Shown here one piece after another: positions 53,641 to 60,573 of a DNA stretch of 64,000 bases. Positions within the stretch are counted from its first letter, which is position 1. Each line of letters starts with the position of its first letter. Position numbers and translations under genes: made by a program. The stretch spans positions 40,788 through 104,787 of the forward strand of contig CABUOQ010000001.1 in assembly GCA_902493275.1 (NCBI GenBank), written 5' to 3'. Under the pieces are notes generated by a model, which saw only the letters and a program-made list of their open reading frames with translations, was not told the origin of the DNA and did no database searches. Source of the DNA: an uncultured Bacillota bacterium. Its GTDB lineage: Bacteria; Bacillota_I; Bacilli_A; RFN20; CAG-449.

Positions 53641-53667
53641 TTTCCCATTTTTTCTAAAACAATTTAA

Positions 53668-53745
53668 TGGTGACCCTGGAGGGATTCGAACCCCCGACAC
53701 ATGGTTTCGAAGACCATTGCTCTAATCCAACTGAGCTACAGAGCC
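53668..53745 (-). tRNA. tRNA-Arg (anticodon TCG)
   Basis: A full cloverleaf on the minus strand: acceptor GGCTCTG/CAGGGTC, D-arm AGCTCAGTTGG, anticodon arm ATGGT-CTTCGAA-ACCAT and T-arm GGTTCGAATCC. The 3' CCA is encoded. An extended -10 (TGCTATAAT) lies about 14-22 bases upstream. Confidence 0.95.
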
Positions 53746-53865
53746 ATGATTTATCGCTTTTATTATAGCACTTTAAATATCAATAGCCACAAAAATTTAC
53801 CAATTTCAACTTTTCTTAACAGGTGATTATTATGTTTATGCTATACTTATTTTGAGGTATACATA

Positions 53866-55035
53866 ATGAAAATAAATATTTATCCTATAAAAAGCGATTT
53901 GCGTCATGATCAATTGATTAATAGTGATTCCATGAAACTAATAAATGAGATACAAAGTAATTTAAAATGCGATATTAATTTCTCAGAGCTCGATAACTTT
54001 TATGATTCTGATTTATCTTTGATTTTAGTTCAAACCGGTGGCAGCGAAGGAAAATTTTTACAAATTATCGATAAATTAGTACCACCAATATATCTTTTGA
54101 CTTATGGCTCAAATAACTCTTTAGCTGCATCTTTAGAAATATTAAGTTACTTAAAAAAACACAATTTATCTGGTGAAGTATTACATGGCGATCCTAATTA
54201 TATTTCCTCAAGGATTAAAAGATTATCCATGAATAAAAAGCATTTTGGAATTATTGGTAAACCTAGTGATTGGCTAATTTCTTCTGATGTTGATTATGGC
54301 AAAGTTGAATCTATTTTTAATATAAAACTTATCGATATTTCTATCGATGAATTAGTTGATTACTATAATAAAGAAAATGATGTTATATCCACTAATTATG
54401 AATTTAATCAAAATGAAATCTCTAAGGCTTTGCGACTTAATAATGCTATAGAACAAATAATTACTAAATATAACTTAAGTGGATTAACTATCCGTTGTTT
54501 TGACCTATTAACTAAATTAGAAACTACTTCATGTTTATCATTAGCCTTATTAAATAAAAAAGGAATTATAAGCGCTTGTGAAGGAGATATTCCTTCATTA
54601 ATAACCATGTCAGTCATAAAAGATGTCACAAACGAAGTTTCTTTTCAATGTAATCCATCATATATTGATATCAAGTCAAATACAATAATTCTAGCGCATT
54701 GTACATTACCTCTTTCAATGTGCACTTCTTATAAGCTTGACACCCATTTTGAATCTGGAATTGGTATTGGTATTAAAGGGGAATTAAAGATTTGTCGTAT
54801 AACATTGATAAAAATTAGTTCCGATTTAAAACATTATTTTATCAGTGAAGGCGAAATTATTGAGAATTTGAATCGTCACGATTTATGTCGTAGTCAAATT
54901 AAAATTCATCTTGATAAATCTGTTAGTTATTTTTTAACCGCTCCTCTTGGTAACCATCATTTGATATGCTATGGCGAACATGGTAAAGAATTAGAAAGGT
55001 ATCTATCGAGCATTGGTTTAGAATCAATTATCTAA
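53866..55035 (+). CDS. L-fucose isomerase-like protein
   Basis: A 389-residue soluble protein with the layout of the FucI/AraA-related (COG2407-like) family. An N-terminal alpha/beta part (about 1-150; LILVQTGGSEGKF, GKPSDWLISS) is followed by the beta-barrel C-terminal domain with TTSCLSLALLNKKGIISACEGD, AHCTLPL and the closing LTAPLGNHHLICYGEH. A metal-binding Glu is likely in SACEGD. Members include isomerases and uncharacterised sugar enzymes, so the exact sugar is not known. No other fucose or arabinose genes lie nearby. A GAGG site and an extended -10 (TGCTATACT at 53839-53847) precede it. Confidence 0.75.
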   Translation: MKINIYPIKSDLRHDQLINSDSMKLINEIQSNLKCDINFSELDNFYDSDLSLILVQTGGSEGKFLQIIDKLVPPIYLLTYGSNNSLAASLEILSYLKKHNLSGEVLHGDPNYISSRIKRLSMNKKHFGIIGKPSDWLISSDVDYGKVESIFNIKLIDISIDELVDYYNKENDVISTNYEFNQNEISKALRLNNAIEQIITKYNLSGLTIRCFDLLTKLETTSCLSLALLNKKGIISACEGDIPSLITMSVIKDVTNEVSFQCNPSYIDIKSNTIILAHCTLPLSMCTSYKLDTHFESGIGIGIKGELKICRITLIKISSDLKHYFISEGEIIENLNRHDLCRSQIKIHLDKSVSYFLTAPLGNHHLICYGEHGKELERYLSSIGLESII

Positions 55036-55102
55036 TAGAAAATATGATAAATAACCTATTATTGAATAAAAATAGATTTTTTTAATTAATGCTCACTTAT
55101 TA

Positions 55103-56119
55103 CTAAATATGTGTTTTTTGTTGTGAATTAGCTTTTTCAAGCACTTTAGCAACATCTATCTCATCACCTTTTAGTTCAACATATTCATCTTCAATCAAAG
55201 TTCTTTTATTTGGATTAACAAGATCAGTTGTAAACATTTTTTCTTCATTTGAGTTATATTCGTTTACAATAATTACTATTTGACTAAAAACATATTTAAC
55301 TTCGTTATCTAACGATAATTTGTATGTTGCAAAAATATAACCCTCGCCAGAATGTGGATTACTTTCTGCCAATTGACTTGAAACAATACTATACTCATAT
55401 CCTTCTTGTCTTCTTGCTTCCAGCTCTCCTTTATACGAATTCGATTGTAAAAAATAAGTAGCTGAGTCATATGGTAATGTGGAATAAGTATGCATTATTG
55501 TATGAGATATTAAATCTTCATTTTTCATTTCTAAAGCATCTCTTATACTAGATAAAGGTGTCTTATATTTTGAACGTATTCTATAAAAATCTAATTTGCC
55601 ATTGTTAAGAAACGTGGCATAAGTTATTAAATACTCATTTTCAACAAACATAGCGATGATTTTGTTCAAGAGTCTGGCGCTAAACATTCCATCTACGAAT
55701 CTAAATAAGTTAGTATAAGTGAATGGGTTATCACTTTCATACGTATATCTATATGACTTGGACAAGTTAGAAGAAGATAGTTCACCTGTAGAATCTATTG
55801 CCTTTACTTTAAAGTCAGTAATATCATCTTTAAGTATATAATAGAAAGAATTATTTTTTACTTCATGATTTTCATATTCATCATTATTGATATTTACATA
55901 ATATGTATCTGCATCTTCTACCGCATCCCAACTCAAAGTATATGTCTCAATATCATATTTTAGATTTATCGGTGTCTTTAATGTTTTCGAATCATTATTT
56001 CCTATTGAAGGAAAAATCTCATATTTTGATAATAGAAAAAAACATGCAACCAAGATAATCACACCTGTTATTAATCCTACAAATATACTAGTAACTTTTT
56101 TCTTTCTTGTTCCACTCAT
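55103..56119 (-). CDS. membrane-anchored protein with FN3-like domain
   Basis: A 338-residue protein with a basic N-terminus (MSGTRKKK) and one membrane segment at about 10-30, so most of it is outside. A fibronectin type III-like domain covers about 45-125 (PINLKYDIETYTLSWDAVEDADTYYVNIN...FKVKAIDSTG). The remaining ~200 residues have no family I recognise. Expressed alone: AGGAG before the ATG, AT-rich gaps on both sides, and an FucI-like gene converging from the left. Confidence 0.7.
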   Translation of the reverse strand: MSGTRKKKVTSIFVGLITGVIILVACFFLLSKYEIFPSIGNNDSKTLKTPINLKYDIETYTLSWDAVEDADTYYVNINNDEYENHEVKNNSFYYILKDDITDFKVKAIDSTGELSSSNLSKSYRYTYESDNPFTYTNLFRFVDGMFSARLLNKIIAMFVENEYLITYATFLNNGKLDFYRIRSKYKTPLSSIRDALEMKNEDLISHTIMHTYSTLPYDSATYFLQSNSYKGELEARRQEGYEYSIVSSQLAESNPHSGEGYIFATYKLSLDNEVKYVFSQIVIIVNEYNSNEEKMFTTDLVNPNKRTLIEDEYVELKGDEIDVAKVLEKANSQQKTHI

Positions 56120-56537
56120 AATAAATATCTCCTAAAAATAAGCATAATTCAATTATATATATATATATATGCAATGCTTTATACGAAAAAAATGCCTATA
56201 ATTAACCATATTATCATGCTTTATATAATGTCGCTTTTAATATAATTAATGTAAGCATAAAAGTAAACAATATAAAAATCATCATTAGTTGCATTAAACA
56301 AAAAGTTTTTTTTGCAACAATAAATGATTTAATAAATAATTTTTAGTTTTCTATTGAATATATCCTTTTTGATGCCTATATTTTATAGATTTTAATATGC
56401 TCATTACTCTATATTATTTTTTCTCCTGCTTTTCATATTATCCTAGATAGTTTATTAGTTCGGGTCTAGTTTTCTTTTATGTATACTTAGTCAAAATTAA
56501 AAATTCGTATAATTTTGTTCTTCAAATCATTTTAATA
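56120..56537. other. AT-rich intergenic region without a visible gene
   Basis: Contains a short AT dinucleotide tract around 56155-56170 and a loose GTTGCA/TGCAAC inverted repeat at about 56289-56325. No frame, RNA signature or convincing promoter was found. Confidence 0.5.
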
Positions 56538-56563
56538 TTAAAAAACGCCTAATTATAGGCGTT
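56538..56563 (-). terminator. terminator downstream of tRNA-Arg(TCT)
   Basis: AACGCCTA (minus strand) pairs with TAGGCGTT across a four-base loop, followed by a T-run. Confidence 0.85.
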
Positions 56564-56574
56564 ATTTATTTGAA

Positions 56575-56650
56575 TGGTGACCCGAGGGAGATTCGAACTC
56601 TCGGCCTACGGCTTAGAAGGCAGTTGCTCTATCCACTGAGCTATCGGGCC
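56575..56650 (-). tRNA. tRNA-Arg (anticodon TCT)
   Basis: Minus-strand cloverleaf with acceptor GGCCCGA/TCGGGTC, D-arm AGCTCAGTGGATAGAGC, anticodon loop CTTCTAA, T-arm AGTTCGAATCT and encoded CCA. The anticodon stem ACTGC/GCCGT has a T-C mismatch at its middle pair; the common form is ACTGC/GCAGT. Confidence 0.93.
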
Positions 56651-56668
56651 AAAACAATTTGCTCTATA

Positions 56669-56696
56669 ATGATAGCACTTTTTGATAGAAAATCAA
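56669..56696 (-). promoter_or_regulatory. promoter of tRNA-Arg(TCT)
   Basis: TTGATT (56696-56691), a 16-base spacer and TATCAT (56674-56669), with TGC directly before the -10. Confidence 0.6.
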
Positions 56697-56716
56697 CCAC
56701 TTTTAATAAAGTTTTA

Positions 56717-57829
56717 TTAAATTTTTGTTTCGTTATAATATATTGAGCTTACAGCTTGCTCTTCATCTTGAAAAATTCCATCTACACTGAGGATTTCTCC
56801 TTCTATATCAAATGATACTTTTGTTTGTTTATTCATTAAATCAAGCGATAACATAACCATATCATATAATTCTTTGTTTACAGTTGATTCATCAACTAAG
56901 GCAGCTTGATTAACTGTTAATGTAAAATCATTTCTTTTACTTTGACTTTTACTAATTTCTTGATAGACATCTAAGTTTGTAAGTTGACGATATGATGGTA
57001 AAGAGATGAATAAACCATTGACAAAAGTAATATTATCACTTTCTCCTTTATTGGCGTATAAACTAATTGGTACTAAATATTGATTAGAAGGCGAATAATT
57101 TCTTTGATAGAAAACTGTAACTAGCTCTTTATTTTCAAGTACACTTGACTTAGTGATAATATTGTTTAGATGAACCTCACTACCATTTATAGGAGTTTTA
57201 TTATTAGGTAGACAATCAATAATCTGTTTTTCAACTGAGATTGTCAATGAATCAACATCTTCAAATTGTAACATTGATGCGGTTAAAGCCTCGATCATCT
57301 TTGATTCATTTTTTTCATTATATGATAGGAAATCTTCTGAAAAATCAATAGTTAGATTACCATCATTTATAGTTAATGAATTTACTTTAGTGTCATCAGG
57401 AATAAATCCCCTTAAATATTCATTACTCGCTCTTGAGGATACTTTTAAAAGATTAATGACATCTAACATTTCTTCATGAACATTATTTTTCTTATCTAAA
57501 GTCACTGTTAAAGGAATAGTATAATCATCTTCAGATATTAGATACACTCTTCTTTTTATATAATTATCAGTAAATACTATTTCATCCACCAAAGAAGTCT
57601 TTTGTTTTTGTTCATTAGAAACAACCACGCCAATAGTGGTTCCTAAAGCAATCGCACATAATGGAAGTACTACTAAAGAGGCTATCTTTAATCCTCTACG
57701 TAATTTAACATTTTTTGTTTTTTCACTCCAATGAGTTAAAAACATAAAATGATGATCCTTTTTTTTATTAATGTAAAGCGAAGGATCTTGAATTTCTTTT
57801 TTCTGTTTTCGTTTAAAAAATTTTTTCAT
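56717..57829 (-). CDS. gerM: GerM-like sporulation/germination protein
   Basis: A 370-residue protein with a basic cytoplasmic N-terminus, one membrane segment (about 49-70) and two exported GerMN-type domains: about 90-205 (VYLISEDDYTIPLTVTLDKK, LTINDGNLTIDFSEDFL) and about 230-365 (VTVFYQRNYSPSNQYLVPISL, FTLTVNQAALVDE). B. subtilis GerM is a lipoprotein needed for the SpoIIIAH-SpoIIQ channel complex and lies beside racE, as here. This one has an uncleaved-looking anchor rather than a lipobox. AGGAG lies ten bases before the ATG. Confidence 0.83.
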   Translation of the reverse strand: MKKFFKRKQKKEIQDPSLYINKKKDHHFMFLTHWSEKTKNVKLRRGLKIASLVVLPLCAIALGTTIGVVVSNEQKQKTSLVDEIVFTDNYIKRRVYLISEDDYTIPLTVTLDKKNNVHEEMLDVINLLKVSSRASNEYLRGFIPDDTKVNSLTINDGNLTIDFSEDFLSYNEKNESKMIEALTASMLQFEDVDSLTISVEKQIIDCLPNNKTPINGSEVHLNNIITKSSVLENKELVTVFYQRNYSPSNQYLVPISLYANKGESDNITFVNGLFISLPSYRQLTNLDVYQEISKSQSKRNDFTLTVNQAALVDESTVNKELYDMVMLSLDLMNKQTKVSFDIEGEILSVDGIFQDEEQAVSSIYYNETKI

Positions 57830-57853
57830 CTCGTCATATCTCCTACAATAAAT

Positions 57854-58501
57854 CTATGATAAAGAATATTCATGTATGCTCACATTAGGAAAATATTCTT
57901 TAAAAATTGCTTTCTCATATTCGCGAACAAAGAAATTCATTGTCGTAAAAGAAGGTAATTTCGCGATTAAATCATATTCATAAGAAATTGCCTTGATATT
58001 GTAATGTGCCAAGATATTTTTAATTAATGGATAATGAGTACATCCTAAAATTAATCTTTCAGGGAAATTATTTTTTTTAATTTCTTCAATAATTTCTAAA
58101 GTATCTTCTTTTTCAATTAAGGACGCTAAATTGCAAGCGATAAAGCGCGTATCTGCCTGATAAAATGATTTTAATAAAGGTGTAACAATGATATGCTTAT
58201 TATTTAGATTTTTTAAGTTTATCTCTAAAATTGTTCTTACCTTAAAAGAAGTTTTAATTTTATAAGTTAAATAGATTTTTGATAATGTATTACAACAGAT
58301 AATCACTTCATCTAGATTAAGATTTTCAAATCGTTTAAATAATTTGATTAATCTTTTATATAATTCTCTTTCACTCTTATTACCATAAGGGAAGAAATCA
58401 TAATCCATGTAAAGATAATAATCATTATTTTTCTTTAAAGAAATAATTTGCTTTATAAATGGCAATATGCCTTTACCCGAATCTAATAATAAGATTTTCA
58501 T
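57854..58501 (-). CDS. racE: glutamate racemase, short form
   Basis: A 215-residue glutamate racemase supplying D-glutamate for peptidoglycan. The catalytic Cys pair is present in IICCNTLSK and LGCTHYPLI, with the Asp of LLLDSGKG and the PYG of FFPYGNKSE. It is about 50 residues shorter than the usual ~265. The frame opens at a TTG two codons upstream; the ATG at 58501 is preferred, although no Shine-Dalgarno is seen. It lies between gerE and gerM as in B. subtilis. A terminator separates it from gerE, so it needs its own promoter. Confidence 0.88.
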   Translation of the reverse strand: MKILLLDSGKGILPFIKQIISLKKNNDYYLYMDYDFFPYGNKSERELYKRLIKLFKRFENLNLDEVIICCNTLSKIYLTYKIKTSFKVRTILEINLKNLNNKHIIVTPLLKSFYQADTRFIACNLASLIEKEDTLEIIEEIKKNNFPERLILGCTHYPLIKNILAHYNIKAISYEYDLIAKLPSFTTMNFFVREYEKAIFKEYFPNVSIHEYSLS

Positions 58502-58524
58502 AGTCAAAATTATGATTTATTTTC

Positions 58525-58558
58525 AAAAAAAATGACTATTAGTTAAGTTAATAGTCAT
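58525..58558 (-). terminator. terminator downstream of gerE
   Basis: ATGACTATTA pairs with TAATAGTCAT across a short loop, followed on the minus strand by eight T. It lies 8-41 bases after the gerE stop. Confidence 0.85.
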
Positions 58559-58565
58559 ATTTTGA

Positions 58566-58769
58566 TTAAAGTTGAATTTCATTCATTTTTATCAATTCAA
58601 TAACCGCCATGGCGCGACCTTTTACTCCTAATTTTTGCATCACATTCGAGATATGATTTCTCACTGTCTTTTCTGATATAAAAAGCTCATCAGCAATTTG
58701 ATGGGAAGATTTATTCTTAATTAGTAATTCAAAGACTTCACGCTCGCGCGGTGTTAAGACACTTTGCAT
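58566..58769 (-). CDS. gerE: GerE, late mother-cell sporulation regulator
   Basis: A 67-residue stand-alone LuxR-type helix-turn-helix protein. LTPREREVFELL, then ELFISEKTVRNHIS and MQKLGVKGRA match B. subtilis GerE closely, including the small size with no receiver domain. GerE controls spore coat genes late in the mother cell. The frame opens at a TTG, but GGGTG eight bases before the ATG at 58769 supports that start. It lies between uvrC and racE, with a sigma-K-like promoter upstream and a terminator downstream. Confidence 0.93.
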   Translation of the reverse strand: MQSVLTPREREVFELLIKNKSSHQIADELFISEKTVRNHISNVMQKLGVKGRAMAVIELIKMNEIQL

Positions 58770-58782
58770 AATTTCACCCAAT

Positions 58783-58810
58783 TATACTATGCCTAAATTT
58801 AATTTAAGTT
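58783..58810 (-). promoter_or_regulatory. candidate sigma-K-type promoter of gerE
   Basis: The minus strand reads AAC, 16 bases, then GGCATAGTATA, which fits the sigma-K pattern AC-N16-CATANNNTA. gerE is a sigma-K gene in B. subtilis. An overlapping TATAAT (58787-58782) could instead be a sigma-A -10, so the call is tentative. Confidence 0.5.
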
Positions 58811-60572
58811 ATTTATTCTCATTAAGTTTTTTTAAAATATCGATTGCACATGCTTTAGGAACTATCTGCATAAGTTCTTCAATAGTTGTATTGCTTAAAG
58901 ATTCTAAAGAAGGATATGTCTTATTTAATATTTCCTTTCGCTTTTGACCTATACCTGGGATATCATCAAAAAATGAAGTTAATATCTTCTTACTTCTTTT
59001 CGAGCGATGAAAAGTGATTGCAAAACGGTGAACTTCATCTTGCATTCGCACTAAAAGCAAAAATAGTTTGTCTTGATTATTTAATGGAAAAGCTTCATCT
59101 TCGCTCAATAACAAGGAAGTGTGGTGATGATCATCTTTAGCTAATCCAGCAAGATTAACTTCACTTGCTCCAGCATCGATAAGAGCTTTCTTAGCAACAT
59201 TTATTTGATTTAACCCTCCATCAACTAACACTAAATCTGGCAATTTTTGACCTTCACTAACTAAGCGCGAATATCGGCGATACACAATTTCATACATCGA
59301 TTTTAAATCATCTTTTCCATCAGAATGAGAAATATTATATTTTCGATACATCGATGGAGTCTTAACCCCATTTATGAAGCACACCATTGCCCCTATTGGT
59401 TCACTTCCTTGAAGATGTGAATTATCGAATAATTCAATGTGTAATGGAGTTTTAATATGAAGTATTTGACCCAATTTCTCCAATAAAACTAGATTATCAT
59501 CTTCTAAACGCGCGCTTAAAAAATGCTCATCTAAACCATTTTTAGCGTTTTCTAAAGCAATTAATAGCAAGTCTTTTTTTATTCCTCGTGATGGAACAAT
59601 AACTTTGACATCTAAAGATTCATTAATTCCTTCCGCCCAGGAATCATTACCCACAATAATTTCTTTAGGTAATTCATGTTTTTGATAATATTGAAATAGT
59701 AATAGTAACAATTGTTCTAAAAAGTCATCTTCTTGTTCTAAAATAAAGATATTTTTACCGATGAGCAATCCATGACGGTACATAATAATACTCAGCGAAA
59801 AATAACCTTCACGCGTTGATGAAGCAATGACATCCATATCAGTTTTATCTTGAAGAGCGATAGCTTGTTTTTCTTGAATATGGTCAATCGCTTGTAAGAT
59901 ATTTTTATATTCTTGAGCTTTTTCAAAATTTAATTCTTCCGCGGCTAAGCGCATTTTTTCTTGGATTCCATGACGGATTTTGTTATCATCATCGCCATTC
60001 ATAAAATGTTTTATATTATCAACCATAACGCGATATTTTTCTTTTAAATTTTGGTTGATACATGGACCAAGACATTGATTCAAATGGTAATACAGGCATG
60101 GACTATTAGGAATTGAATTACACTTTCTCAACGGAAATATTTGATTTAATAAATCAATTGTCTTTCTAGCTGAGGATGTTGAAGTATATGGACCAAAGTA
60201 ATATTTCTTTTTATCATTAGGCTTATAAGCCAATTTTAAAATTGGTTCATCATCTTTACTAAGACTGATATATGGATATGTTTTTCCATCTTTAAGCAAG
60301 ATATTATATTTTGGATAATATTTTTGAATTAAGTTCAATTCTAAAAGGAAAGCCTCTTTTTCAGAATTAATTTGAATAGTATCAAAGTCAGCGATTTCTC
60401 TAACCATGCGCTTAACTTTTCCTTCTTGAGGACGAAAAAAATATTGCTTAACCCTTTTAATTAATGATTTAGCCTTTCCCACATAAATAACTGTTCCTTC
60501 GCTATTTTTCATAATATAGACACCTGGAACATCTTTTAATAATTCAATTTTAACTTTTAATAATTCATTCAT
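58809..60572 (-). CDS. uvrC: excinuclease ABC subunit C
   Basis: A 587-residue UvrC that makes both incisions in nucleotide excision repair. The N-terminal GIY-YIG nuclease covers about 10-95 (GVYIMKNSEGTVIYVGKAKSL). A Cys cluster follows at about 145-170 (CNSIPNSPCLYYHLNQCLGPC), then a UVR helix pair for UvrB (about 195-230), the RNase H-like C-terminal nuclease (IELFDNSHLQGSEPIGAMVCF, LVDGG) and a helix-hairpin-helix (IPGIGQKRKEIL). The ATG at 60572 comes one base after the mutS2 stop with no Shine-Dalgarno, implying coupling; the longer frame starts at a TTG inside mutS2. Confidence 0.96.
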   Translation of the reverse strand: MNELLKVKIELLKDVPGVYIMKNSEGTVIYVGKAKSLIKRVKQYFFRPQEGKVKRMVREIADFDTIQINSEKEAFLLELNLIQKYYPKYNILLKDGKTYPYISLSKDDEPILKLAYKPNDKKKYYFGPYTSTSSARKTIDLLNQIFPLRKCNSIPNSPCLYYHLNQCLGPCINQNLKEKYRVMVDNIKHFMNGDDDNKIRHGIQEKMRLAAEELNFEKAQEYKNILQAIDHIQEKQAIALQDKTDMDVIASSTREGYFSLSIIMYRHGLLIGKNIFILEQEDDFLEQLLLLLFQYYQKHELPKEIIVGNDSWAEGINESLDVKVIVPSRGIKKDLLLIALENAKNGLDEHFLSARLEDDNLVLLEKLGQILHIKTPLHIELFDNSHLQGSEPIGAMVCFINGVKTPSMYRKYNISHSDGKDDLKSMYEIVYRRYSRLVSEGQKLPDLVLVDGGLNQINVAKKALIDAGASEVNLAGLAKDDHHHTSLLLSEDEAFPLNNQDKLFLLLVRMQDEVHRFAITFHRSKRSKKILTSFFDDIPGIGQKRKEILNKTYPSLESLSNTTIEELMQIVPKACAIDILKKLNENK

Positions 60573-60573
60573 A

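Noticed and set aside
56155..56172. AT dinucleotide tract considered as a phase-variable promoter element
   Set aside because: Too short and not placed between recognisable -35 and -10 boxes of a gene.
56289..56325. Loose inverted repeat GTTGCA/TGCAAC as a terminator
   Set aside because: The inner arms are mostly A/T homopolymers with no T-tract after the stem in either direction and no gene end close by.
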